A DNA stretch of 64,000 nucleotides from Bacillota bacterium. Lineage in GTDB: Bacteria > Bacillota > Clostridia > Clostridiales > Clostridiaceae. The translations under genes were made by a program, and so were the position numbers. Under the pieces are notes generated by a model that was not told the origin of the DNA, made no database searches, and was given only the letters and a program-made list of their open reading frames with translations. Of the stretch, positions 28,635-37,080 are shown in pieces; the first letter of the stretch is position 1; each line of letters opens with the position of its first letter. The stretch spans positions 48,749 to 112,748 of the forward strand of contig JAJXWH010000012.1 in NCBI GenBank assembly GCA_021781745.1, read 5' to 3'.

Positions 28635-28742
28635 ATATATTAAGATATATGATGACAAGCGATTGAACGTTGAGTACTTAGGAGGAAATCATATGAAGAA
28701 TTATAAATAATTCATGACAATTAGATATGAAAGGGAAGAGCC

Positions 28743-29453
28743 ATGATAAAGTATAAGGAAATAGCGTCTGATATTAAGGAAAAAATATTAAATTGTAATT
28801 ATAGACCTAATGAACAACTACCATTTGAAAAGGATTTATGTGAAGAATATAGTGCAAGCAGAATGACTGTTAAAAAAGCATTGGATTTATTAGTAGCAGA
28901 AGGATTAGTTGTAAAGAGAAGAGGTTCAGGAAGCTTTATAAAGGATATAACTGAAGAAGAGATTCAAGAAATAATTGAGAAAAAACAGTTCACTGGGTTA
29001 ACTAATACAAGCTTAGGTCATGAAGTAACAAGTAAAGTTCTAGATTTTAGAATTGTTCAAGCAGATGAAAAAACAGCAAATACCTTTAAAATAGATAATA
29101 ATGATTTTGTTTATTTTATACATAGAGTGAGATATGTGGATAGAGAACCTGTGGTAATAGAGAAAACTTATATGCCCTTATCAATTGCAGGGGGCATAAA
29201 AATAGAAGATGTTAATGGATCTATATATAATTTTCTTCAAAAAAAGTTAGGACTAAAGATTCAAAGTGCCCATTCAACTGTAAGAATTAAGAAAGCAGAC
29301 AAACTTGACGAGGAGAATTTGTTATTAATGGAAGGTGAACCAATAGCAGAAGTAGAAAAAGTTGTATATTTAGAAAATGGACGAGCATTTGAGTATTCAT
29401 TTAGTAGACATAGATATGATAAATTTGAATTTAAAGCTATAACTGTTTTATAA
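28743..29453 (+). CDS. GntR-family (HutC/UTRA) transcriptional regulator
   Basis: A 236-residue GntR protein with an N-terminal winged helix (SDIKEKILNCNYRPNEQLP, SRMTVKKALDLLVAEGLV, RRGSGSFIKD) and a C-terminal UTRA ligand domain (FVYFIHRVRYVDREPVVIEKTYMP). It precedes manA and an alpha-galactosidase, and its promoter elements match those of manA, so it probably controls this segment and itself. A close paralogue lies at 40220-40930. The effector is likely a phosphorylated sugar, as usual for UTRA domains, but cannot be named. Confidence 0.92.
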   Translation: MIKYKEIASDIKEKILNCNYRPNEQLPFEKDLCEEYSASRMTVKKALDLLVAEGLVVKRRGSGSFIKDITEEEIQEIIEKKQFTGLTNTSLGHEVTSKVLDFRIVQADEKTANTFKIDNNDFVYFIHRVRYVDREPVVIEKTYMPLSIAGGIKIEDVNGSIYNFLQKKLGLKIQSAHSTVRIKKADKLDEENLLLMEGEPIAEVEKVVYLENGRAFEYSFSRHRYDKFEFKAITVL

Positions 29454-29456
29454 ATA

Positions 29457-29508
29457 AAAGATGTTGCATAGAGAACTATAAGAAAGTTAGAATGCAGCAT
29501 CTTTTTTA
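29457..29508 (+). terminator. rho-independent terminator after GntR gene
   Basis: AAAGATGTTGCAT (29457-29469) pairs with ATGCAGCATCTTT (29492-29504) with one G-U pair and is followed by TTTATG. It separates the GntR gene from manA, which has its own promoter. Confidence 0.8.
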
Positions 29509-29544
29509 TGTTAAATTAGGTTATTACTTTATTTTGAAAAAGTA

Positions 29545-29616
29545 TAGACAACTCAATGAAAAGAATATATATTTAAAATATAAATTATAATAATATATGA
29601 TATATTTTAATATATC
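29545..29616 (+). promoter_or_regulatory. manA promoter with AT-rich palindromic operator candidate
   Basis: TAGACA (29545-29550), 17-bp spacer, TATATT (29568-29573), the same elements and spacing as the GntR promoter at 28606. Downstream at 29599-29616 lies an 18-bp near-perfect palindrome with GATATATT/AATATATC arms, a plausible GntR site. Confidence 0.6.
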
Positions 29617-29638
29617 GAGTGAGGGAGTAGGAGGAAGT

Positions 29639-30577
29639 ATGTATCCAATAAGATTTGAAAATTTGTATTATGAAAAGATATGGGGAGGAAGAGATTTAGA
29701 AAGTTTCAGAGATAACCTTCCAGAAGGAAATATAGGAGAAAGCTGGGATATAGCTTGCCATCCAAATGGTACTGGAGTTGTAGCTAATGGTGAATATAAA
29801 GGAATTAAATTCGACGATTTAATAAAAGAATATGGTTACGATGTAGTAGGAACAAAAGTAAGCTTAGAAAAGCTGCCTTTACTAGTAAAACTAATTAATT
29901 CACGAGAAAAACTTTCTGTACAAGTTCACCCGGGTGATGAGTATGCAGCAAAATTTGAAGGTGACTATGGTAAAACAGAAGCTTGGTATGTTGTTGACGC
30001 AAAACCAAATGCAACTTTAATAGTTGGAACTAAGGACTGCACAAAGGCAGAATTTGAAGCAGCTATAAAATCTGGAGAAGTTGAAAAATATTTAAATAAA
30101 ATAGATGTAAAAAAAGGTGATTGCTTCTTAATAAACAGTGGACTTATTCATGCTATATGTGAAGGTGTTATTATAGCTGAAATTCAACAAAATAGTGATG
30201 TAACCTACAGAGTTTACGATTATGGAAGACCAAGAGAAATACACGTGGAAAAGGCATTAGATGTAACAAATTTTGAGCTTCAATGTGAAAATCTTAAAGG
30301 AGAAGAAGTTTCATTTGATGGTTATAAAAAAAGTTTGCTATGTAAAAATGAATATTTTGGAATAGAAAAGCTGACTATAGAAGAAGCATTAAAAGATAGC
30401 GGTGATAAAGATAAATTTGATATCTTAACTTGTGTAGATGGTGAAGGAACCATTGAAGGCGATGGGTATTGTGAAAAAATAAAAATGGGAGATAGTTATT
30501 TAATACCAGCAGCACTTGGAAACTACGAAATAAAAGGAAAGCTTACAGTTCTTAAGAGTTATCCTGTAGTTAAATAA
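29639..30577 (+). CDS. manA: mannose-6-phosphate isomerase, class I
   Basis: A 312-residue cupin enzyme, the usual length of short Firmicute ManA proteins. Zinc-site and active-site motifs are visible: QVHPGDEYA with the metal His, KTEAWYVVDA with the Glu, and SGLIHAI with the second His. It interconverts mannose-6-phosphate and fructose-6-phosphate, the step that brings mannan-derived mannose into glycolysis after phosphorolysis or kinase action. The frame extends to 29597, but AGGAGG at 29629-29634 places the start at 29639. Downstream is an alpha-galactosidase gene. Confidence 0.95.
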   Translation: MYPIRFENLYYEKIWGGRDLESFRDNLPEGNIGESWDIACHPNGTGVVANGEYKGIKFDDLIKEYGYDVVGTKVSLEKLPLLVKLINSREKLSVQVHPGDEYAAKFEGDYGKTEAWYVVDAKPNATLIVGTKDCTKAEFEAAIKSGEVEKYLNKIDVKKGDCFLINSGLIHAICEGVIIAEIQQNSDVTYRVYDYGRPREIHVEKALDVTNFELQCENLKGEEVSFDGYKKSLLCKNEYFGIEKLTIEEALKDSGDKDKFDILTCVDGEGTIEGDGYCEKIKMGDSYLIPAALGNYEIKGKLTVLKSYPVVK

Positions 30578-30617
30578 TAAGAATAAAAAGCTGACTTTAG
30601 CTTAGATTAATTGCATT

Positions 30618-30653
30618 ATTCTGAAGAATATTTTAATAGGTATTCTTCAGAAT
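30618..30653. repeat. 13-bp perfect inverted repeat between manA and GH36 gene
   Basis: ATTCTGAAGAATA (30618-30630) pairs with TATTCTTCAGAAT (30641-30653). No T tract follows, so a regulator site or mRNA processing hairpin is as likely as a terminator. Confidence 0.5.
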
Positions 30654-30712
30654 ATGTATATATAGACCAAGTTGTTTAAATATAATAAATTCAAATAGGA
30701 GAGGAAAAGAAA

Positions 30713-32941
30713 ATGGGAATTAAATTTAATGAAAGTACAAGAGAATTCCATCTTTATAATAATAATATGAGCTATATTATCAGAGTAATTGATGGTATAG
30801 AACAAATAGAAAATGTTTATTATGGTAAACGATTAAGACATAGAGAATCATTTAAGCACATAATGGAAAGAGAGCTTAGACCTTCATGTAATATGTTTGA
30901 AGGCAATCACACTTCATCGTTAGAACATATAAAACAAGATTATCCAAGCTATGGGACTACGGACTATAGATATCCAGCTCATACTATTGTAAGTAGAAAT
31001 GGAAGCAGAATAAGTAACTATAGATATGTTGAATATAAAATATATGATGGAAAGAATAAATTAAAGGGATTACCTGCAACATATGTTGAGGAAGCTTCTG
31101 AGGCACAAACATTAGAAATAACATTATTTGATGAAGTACTAAATAGCAAGCTTATATTAACTTATACAATCTATGAAGAGTTTGATGCAATATGTAGAAA
31201 TACTAAGATAACTAATGAAGGAAATGAAGCGTTTTTTATAGATAATGCTATGAGTTCAAGTGTCGACTTGGTAGATTCAGATTTTGAAATGATTCATACT
31301 TCAGGGGCATGGGCTAGAGAATGTCATCTTAAGAAGAGAAAATTAACAGAAGGAATTCAATCTATTCATAGTTTAAGGGGAGCCAGCAGTCATGTTCATA
31401 ATCCATTTATGATTTTAAAACGTCCAGATGCAACTGAGCATACAGGAGAAGTTTATGGGTTTAGCTTAGTATACAGCGGAAATTTTTTAGGACAGGTAGA
31501 AGTAGATTCTTATGGCGTAGCAAGAGTTATGATGGGAATTAATCCATATGAATTTAAATGGAAGTTGGAGTCTAAGGAAGAGTTTCAAACACCTGAATGT
31601 GTAATGGTCTACACTGATAATGGTTTAAATGCAATGAGCCAAACCTATCATAAACTTTATAGAACAAGACTTGCAAGAGGAAAGTGGAGAGATAAAGAAC
31701 GCCCTATCCTTGTAAACAACTGGGAAGCAACATATTTCGATTTTGATGAAGAAAAAATACTTTCGATTGTAAGATCTGCAAAGGATTTAGGAATAGAATT
31801 ATTTGTATTAGATGATGGATGGTTTGGAAGAAGAAATGATGATACAAGTTCCCTTGGAGATTGGTTCGAAAATAGAGAAAAGCTTCCAAATGGAATTTCA
31901 GGTTTATCTGAAAAGGTAGAAGAGATTGGGCTTAAATTTGGATTATGGTTTGAACCAGAAATGGTATGTAAGGATACTAAATTATTCAAAGAACATCCTG
32001 AATGGGCTATACAAACACCAAACAGAAATATGTCTCACGGAAGAAATCAATTTATTTTAGATTTTACAAGAGATGAAGTTGTTCAGCATGTTTTTGGCTT
32101 GATGGATAATATAATAGGAAATTCTAAAATTTCTTATATTAAATGGGATATGAATAGATATATTACAGAACCTTATTCATTAAGTTTAGATAAAGAGAGA
32201 CAAGGGGAAGTATTCCATAGATATATTCTTGGAGTATATAAGTTAGCTGAAAAGATAATATCTAAATACCCAGACCTTTTAATTGAATCATGTGCAGGCG
32301 GCGGAGCTAGATTTGATCCTGGAATGCTATATTATGCACCACAAACTTGGGCAAGTGATGATACTGATGCTATTGAAAGATTAAAGATACAATATGGTAC
32401 TTCAATGATTTATCCTTTAAGTGCAATAGGAAGCCATGTTTCAGCAGTGCCAAATCATCAAGTAGGAAGGCTTACTCCACTGAGCACAAGAGCTAATGTT
32501 GCATATTTTGGAACATTTGGATATGAGCTTAATGTTAATACAATGAGTGATGAGGAAAAAGAAATAGTTAAAGAACAAGTTAAATTCTTTAAAAAGAGTA
32601 AGTCTTTAGTGCAAAAAGGTGATTTTTACAGAATGCTAAATCCTTTTGAAAGCAATGAGACTTCATGGATGGTGGTTTCAGAAGATAAGTCACAAGCTAT
32701 TGTTGGATATTATCAGGCTTTATGCAGGCCAAATGAAAAGTATAATCGTGTAAAACTTCAAGGGTTAGATCCTAATAAACTGTACACAATAGAAGGCAGA
32801 GAAGGAAATTACTACGGTGATGAACTTATGAATTTAGGAATAATACTATCAAAGGACTATACAGAAATAGCTAGTGAATATTGGTGTAGGAAACGAGAAG
32901 ATTTTATGTCGCAACTATTCATTTTAAATGAAGTTAAGTAG
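30713..32941 (+). CDS. alpha-galactosidase, GH36 (AgaR/RafA type, third copy)
   Basis: A 742-residue GH36 enzyme, paralogous to the protein at 14346 over its full length (compare GIKFNESTREFHLYN with PIKFDEKRRILHLFN). Nucleophile Asp479 in YIKWDMNR and acid/base Asp549 in WASDDTD are again 70 residues apart; SCAGGGARFDPGMLYYAPQTW lies between. Cytoplasmic alpha-1,6-galactosidase. GGAGAGG precedes the ATG. It follows manA by 135 bp and may be co-transcribed. Two copies with different regulators suggest use of distinct galactosides. Confidence 0.93.
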   Translation: MGIKFNESTREFHLYNNNMSYIIRVIDGIEQIENVYYGKRLRHRESFKHIMERELRPSCNMFEGNHTSSLEHIKQDYPSYGTTDYRYPAHTIVSRNGSRISNYRYVEYKIYDGKNKLKGLPATYVEEASEAQTLEITLFDEVLNSKLILTYTIYEEFDAICRNTKITNEGNEAFFIDNAMSSSVDLVDSDFEMIHTSGAWARECHLKKRKLTEGIQSIHSLRGASSHVHNPFMILKRPDATEHTGEVYGFSLVYSGNFLGQVEVDSYGVARVMMGINPYEFKWKLESKEEFQTPECVMVYTDNGLNAMSQTYHKLYRTRLARGKWRDKERPILVNNWEATYFDFDEEKILSIVRSAKDLGIELFVLDDGWFGRRNDDTSSLGDWFENREKLPNGISGLSEKVEEIGLKFGLWFEPEMVCKDTKLFKEHPEWAIQTPNRNMSHGRNQFILDFTRDEVVQHVFGLMDNIIGNSKISYIKWDMNRYITEPYSLSLDKERQGEVFHRYILGVYKLAEKIISKYPDLLIESCAGGGARFDPGMLYYAPQTWASDDTDAIERLKIQYGTSMIYPLSAIGSHVSAVPNHQVGRLTPLSTRANVAYFGTFGYELNVNTMSDEEKEIVKEQVKFFKKSKSLVQKGDFYRMLNPFESNETSWMVVSEDKSQAIVGYYQALCRPNEKYNRVKLQGLDPNKLYTIEGREGNYYGDELMNLGIILSKDYTEIASEYWCRKREDFMSQLFILNEVK

Positions 32942-33056
32942 AAATATACATAACGAAGGAGAAAGTATATGAATTCTAAATACGAAATAGAAAGCTTCAA
33001 TTTTATTACTTGGGATTGGCCGATGAAATCACCTAAGTCTCAGGATGAAAAATTAA

Positions 33057-33409
33057 AAGGATGTTAATGTAGTATTAAAAATTGCAGTAGTTTTACTGAT
33101 TATTAGGTGCTTGTAGTTGGAGTGACAGATTCATACTTGTTAATTGTACTGATAACTTTGTTGCATGGGATAGTAAATGGATTTTTACTACCATTGCCTA
33201 ATAAAATATTATGGAAAGCGGTACCAAAAGAGAATCACTCTACTGCTATAGTGGTATCAGGCCTATGTGCAAATACAATATTTGTAGCAATTATCAATCT
33301 AATTACTGGAAGTGTAGTTGGAATCTTTGGGTTGCATAGTTATGGGTTTATTTATCTTGGGTTAACAATAGTTGTTTTATTAATTCTATTTAAATGCAAG
33401 ATTAAATAA
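33057..33409 (+). pseudogene. remnant of an MFS/GPH-type sugar transporter gene
   Basis: Reading from 33057 gives KDVNVVLKIAVVLLIIRCL and then a stop. In another frame from about 33107 the sequence continues as LVVGVTDSYLLIVLITLLHGIVNGFLLP and on to 33409 with about three more membrane segments and a charged end. The two frames join naturally as one transporter C-terminal region with a single frameshift near 33105. At least the first two-thirds of a normal transporter is missing. Just before it, an ORF at 32969-33067 (33 codons including stop, good ribosome site, contains ITWDWPM) may be an unrelated N-terminal fragment fused by deletion. Confidence 0.65.
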
Positions 33410-33568
33410 AACCATATACTTTTCCTGTAAAAGATATAACATATAATTGATTAATTATGAGTAATAATATATAATTAGATTATAATTCAATATGAAGATA
33501 ATGTTTAAGCTTAAGAAAATAGTATATTTTAGTAGAATAATTTCGAGGCGCTTTAGGAGGTATTAAAA

Positions 33569-34447
33569 ATGTCTTATTTTATAGGAATTGATATTGGTGG
33601 GACAAACTTAAGAGCAGCAGTTATATCAAAGGATGGGAGTATAGAAGAAATTTATAAAGTTGAAAACGAAGTACCAAAAGGGGCACCTTATAACTTAGAT
33701 AAGTTAGTTAATCAGATAAAAGGACCTTGGAGTAATTATGAAATAGAAAAAGTGGGAGTAGGAGCGCCGGGGCCTCTAGACTTAAAGGTAGGAAAATTAT
33801 TAAATCCTGTTAATTTGAAAGGCTGGGAAAACTTTAATATAAAAGAATATTTAAAAGAAAAGTTAGGTGTACCAGTTCAAGTTAATAACGATGCAAATGT
33901 AGCAGGTCTTGCGGAAAGTTTAGTTGGAAGTGCTAAGGATTGTGAATCAGTATTTTATATAACTGTTTCCACTGGAGTAGGCGGTGCTTTAATTTTTGAT
34001 AAGAAGATTATCAATGGAGCACATAGTCAAGCAGCAGAAATATACAATATGATAATAAATGAAGATAAATATAGTCATGCAGGAACAAACAAAGGTGGCC
34101 TTGAAGGACAATGCAGCGGAGTAAATATCGCTAGAATAGGATCAGAAGCTTACGGAAAGACATTAACTACAAAAGAAGTATTTTGTCTGTATGAGAATAA
34201 TGACGAAAAAGCAGTGAAAGTAATAGAGCAATGGATTGATAATATTTCAATTGGTATTGCAAACATAATAGCTGTTGTAGATCCAGAAACTGTAGTTATT
34301 GGTGGAGCGGTATTAATATACAATGCATCGTTATTACCTAAAATTATTGAATGTACTAAGACAAAGGTAGCAGATCCATCAATGGTAGACATAAGAATAG
34401 CCCAAATTGGAGATAATGCTGGTCTTATAGGAGCAGCAATGTTATAG
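33569..34447 (+). CDS. ROK-family sugar kinase
   Basis: A 292-residue ROK protein with the N-terminal phosphate motif GIDIGGTNLRAAV, VGVGAPGPLD, the catalytic-base region VNNDANVAGLAE and STGVGGALIF. The usual zinc motif (CxCGxxGCxE) after the ExGH position is absent; the region reads HAGTNKGGLEGQCSGV. It would phosphorylate glucose, mannose or a similar sugar, giving the 6-phosphate for glycolysis. It lies in the sugar cluster upstream of GH1 and a second ROK gene. AGGAGG precedes the ATG. Exact substrate unknown. Confidence 0.85.
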   Translation: MSYFIGIDIGGTNLRAAVISKDGSIEEIYKVENEVPKGAPYNLDKLVNQIKGPWSNYEIEKVGVGAPGPLDLKVGKLLNPVNLKGWENFNIKEYLKEKLGVPVQVNNDANVAGLAESLVGSAKDCESVFYITVSTGVGGALIFDKKIINGAHSQAAEIYNMIINEDKYSHAGTNKGGLEGQCSGVNIARIGSEAYGKTLTTKEVFCLYENNDEKAVKVIEQWIDNISIGIANIIAVVDPETVVIGGAVLIYNASLLPKIIECTKTKVADPSMVDIRIAQIGDNAGLIGAAML

Positions 34448-34554
34448 AAAAAGTTTGAAATGAAGGGTGTGTATTAATACTATTTTTATTTCAAATACAT
34501 GCAACAATTAATAAAAATAATTTAATTAAAATGATGAAATTTAGGAGGAAGAAA

Positions 34555-35952
34555 ATGAGTATAAAATTCAAGTTCCCAGAAAATTTTTGGTGGGGTTCAG
34601 CAACATCAGGTCCACAAAGTGAAGGAAGATTTAACAAGAAGCATGATAGCGTATTTGATCATTGGTTTGATATAGAACCAGAAGCGTTTTTTGATGGAGT
34701 TGGTCCTAATGTGGCATCAAATTTTTATAATAGCCATAAAGAAGATTTAGCATTAGTTAAAGAAACAGGATTAAATAGTTTTAGGACATCAATCCAATGG
34801 ACAAGATTAATAAAAGATTTAGAAACTGGTGAAGTAGATGAAGATGCAGTTAGATTCTACAATGAAGTAATCGATGAATGTATTGAAAATGGTCTTCTTC
34901 CAGTCATGAATTTACATCACTTTGATTTACCAGTTGAATTATATGACCAATATGGTGGATGGGAATCAAAACACGTAGTAGACTTATTTGGAGTATTTGC
35001 AAAAAAATGCTTTGAGTTATTTGGTGATAGAGTTAAGTATTGGACAACATTTAATGAGCCTATAGTTGTAGTTGAAGGGGAATATTTATATCAATTCCAC
35101 TATCCAAAATTAGTTGATGGTAAAAAAGCAGTGCAAGTATTATATAATTTAAATTTAGCATCAGCAAAAGTTATAGAAGTTTTTAGAGCTATGGGATGTG
35201 ATAAAGAAGGTGGAAAAATAGGAATAGTTCTTAATTTAACACCAGCATATCCAAGATCAAATAGTGAAGAAGATGTGAGAGCAAGTCAAATCGGAGATGC
35301 TTTCTTCAATACTTCATTCTTAGATCCTGCAATTAAAGGACATTTTCCAGAAATACTTCTTGAAATATTAGAAAAAGATAATGTAATGTGGGAATCAACA
35401 GAAGAAGAATTAGAAATAATTAAAAACAATACAATTGATTTCTTGGGAGTAAACTATTATCAACCTAGAAGAGTTAAAGCAAAAGAATCAGAAATAGATG
35501 AATCAAAAGGCTGGATGCCAGATAAATATTTTGATAATTATGAAATGCCAGGAAGAAGAATGAATCCATACAGAGGGTGGGAAATATATCCACAATGTAT
35601 GTATGATATTGCAATAAACATAAGAGATAATTATAATAATATTCCTTGGTACATTTCTGAAAATGGAATGGGTGTTGAAGGCGAAGAAAAATATATAAAT
35701 GAAGATGGAATAATAGAAGATGATTATAGAATAGATTTCTATAAAGAACATTTAGAATATCTTCATAAGGGTATAAGTGAAGGGTCTAACTGTTTTGGAT
35801 ACCACACATGGACTCCAATAGACTGTTGGTCATGGTCTAATGCATATAAAAATAGATATGGATTCATTGCTGTAGACTTAGCTACACAAAAGAAAACAAT
35901 CAAAAAATCAGGAAGATGGATTAAGGAAGTTGTAGAAAATAACGGATTTTAA
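34555..35952 (+). CDS. GH1 beta-glucosidase or 6-phospho-beta-glucosidase
   Basis: A 465-residue GH1 enzyme. Acid/base Glu168 in TTFNEP and nucleophile Glu369 in YISENG. The C-terminal aglycone/phosphate region reads WSWSNAYKNRYGFIAVD; known 6-phospho-enzymes have Ser, then Lys seven residues on, then Tyr two further, and here the Lys is displaced, so the phospho specificity is undecided. Together with the BglK-like kinase 84 bp downstream it may cleave cellobiose-6-phosphate; alternatively it removes glucose from gluco-manno-oligosaccharides. No signal peptide. An ATG at 34531 is in frame but AGGAGG supports the ATG at 34555. Confidence 0.9.
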   Translation: MSIKFKFPENFWWGSATSGPQSEGRFNKKHDSVFDHWFDIEPEAFFDGVGPNVASNFYNSHKEDLALVKETGLNSFRTSIQWTRLIKDLETGEVDEDAVRFYNEVIDECIENGLLPVMNLHHFDLPVELYDQYGGWESKHVVDLFGVFAKKCFELFGDRVKYWTTFNEPIVVVEGEYLYQFHYPKLVDGKKAVQVLYNLNLASAKVIEVFRAMGCDKEGGKIGIVLNLTPAYPRSNSEEDVRASQIGDAFFNTSFLDPAIKGHFPEILLEILEKDNVMWESTEEELEIIKNNTIDFLGVNYYQPRRVKAKESEIDESKGWMPDKYFDNYEMPGRRMNPYRGWEIYPQCMYDIAINIRDNYNNIPWYISENGMGVEGEEKYINEDGIIEDDYRIDFYKEHLEYLHKGISEGSNCFGYHTWTPIDCWSWSNAYKNRYGFIAVDLATQKKTIKKSGRWIKEVVENNGF

Positions 35953-35974
35953 AAGTTAGTATTAATAAATAAGA

Positions 35975-36006
35975 AGCTGTCTTAAAAATAGTTATTTTAA
36001 GACAGT
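35975..36006 (+). repeat. stem-loop between GH1 and ROK kinase genes
   Basis: GCTGTCTTAAAAATA pairs with TATTTTAAGACAG-like sequence around a short loop, with TTAATTGAATTTTAT after it. It may be an intra-operon attenuator or processing site. Confidence 0.5.
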
Positions 36007-36036
36007 TAATTGAATTTTATATTAGGAGGATCAAAA

Positions 36037-36942
36037 ATGGAAAATTTTATGGTTTTTGATATTGGTGGAAGTTCAATAAAGTGGTCTGTAATTAATCAAA
36101 ATGGTGGGATATTAGAAAGTGGTAAATTAGGCATACCAGATAACAAGGAAACTTTTTTTAATAGCTTAGGAAAAATAACTAATGAAATGAAGGAAAAATT
36201 TGATGTAATAGGAATAGCAATAAGTGCACCAGGTGCAGTAGACAGAGAAACAGGAATAATTGGTGGTTTAAGTGCTATCCCATATATACACGGACCGAAT
36301 TTTAAAGAAATTTTAAAAGAACTTACAGGTTTAAATGTAGAGATTGAAAATGATGCTAATTGCGCAGCTCTTGGTGAATGTTGGCTTGGTGCTGGAAAGG
36401 ATAATATGGATTTGGCCTTTGTTGTATGCGGTTCAGGAATAGGCGGGGCAATAGTTAAAGATAAAAAGATTCATAGTGGAATTCACAAGCATGGTGGAGA
36501 ATTTGGATATTGTTCAATAACTTGTGAATTAGATGGAGCAGAACCTAAGTTTAGAAGCTGGAGTAAGTCAGGGTCTACTACAGCCTTAGCAAAAAAAGTA
36601 GCAAAATTAAAAGGTTTAGAAGAAGGAAGCCTTGATGGCGTTGAAGTTTTTGAATTATGTAGCAAAGGTGATGAAATTGCACTTAAAGAAGTAAATAAAT
36701 ATTATTATATTATGGCTGTAGGAATATATAATATTCAATATACTTATGATCCAGAAGTTATTATTTTAGGTGGTGCAATAAGTACAAGACCAGAGTATGT
36801 TGATGAAATAAATAAGAGATTAGATATGCTTATGCATAGTGATTTAGAAGGTACAATAAAACCATTAATAAAAAAATGTGAGTTTGGAAATGATGCAAAT
36901 AAATTAGGTGCATTATACAACTATCTTCAAAGACAAAAATAA
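36037..36942 (+). CDS. ROK-family kinase, beta-glucoside kinase (BglK)-like
   Basis: A 301-residue ROK protein: VFDIGGSSIKWSV phosphate motif, ISAPGAVD, IENDANCAALGE with the catalytic Asp, GSGIGGAIV and HKHGGEFGY. The Cys zinc motif is missing, as in Klebsiella and Listeria beta-glucoside kinases, which phosphorylate cellobiose at O6. The GH1 gene directly upstream would then cleave the product. An ATG at 36010 is in frame, but AGGAGGA at 36024-36030 selects the ATG at 36037. Glucose or mannose kinase activity cannot be excluded. Confidence 0.8.
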   Translation: MENFMVFDIGGSSIKWSVINQNGGILESGKLGIPDNKETFFNSLGKITNEMKEKFDVIGIAISAPGAVDRETGIIGGLSAIPYIHGPNFKEILKELTGLNVEIENDANCAALGECWLGAGKDNMDLAFVVCGSGIGGAIVKDKKIHSGIHKHGGEFGYCSITCELDGAEPKFRSWSKSGSTTALAKKVAKLKGLEEGSLDGVEVFELCSKGDEIALKEVNKYYYIMAVGIYNIQYTYDPEVIILGGAISTRPEYVDEINKRLDMLMHSDLEGTIKPLIKKCEFGNDANKLGALYNYLQRQK

Positions 36943-36957
36943 TTAATGCTTATATAG

Positions 36958-37080
36958 GTATGCGGCATGTTAACTTGAATTATGTGGTAGCTTACCGAAA
37001 TCATAAATATTTTCATTCCGAAAAATATTTATGATTTCTGGTGAAGATATCCACATGAGTCTAAGTTATGTGTCGCATAT
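36958..37080. repeat. palindromic element, copy B (no inner module)
   Basis: A 123-bp element between convergent genes whose halves pair (CATAAATATT with AATATTTATG at the core). Imperfect terminal inverted repeats start at TATGCGGCA on the left and end with TCGCATA on the right. In reverse orientation it matches the outer parts of copy A at 17984-18255. It ends at the nagA stop codon and could act as a bidirectional terminator. Confidence 0.75.

Noticed and set aside
28693..28710. Annotating the 5-codon frame before GntR as a gene
   Set aside because: Too short to support as coding without conservation data; kept only as an observation.
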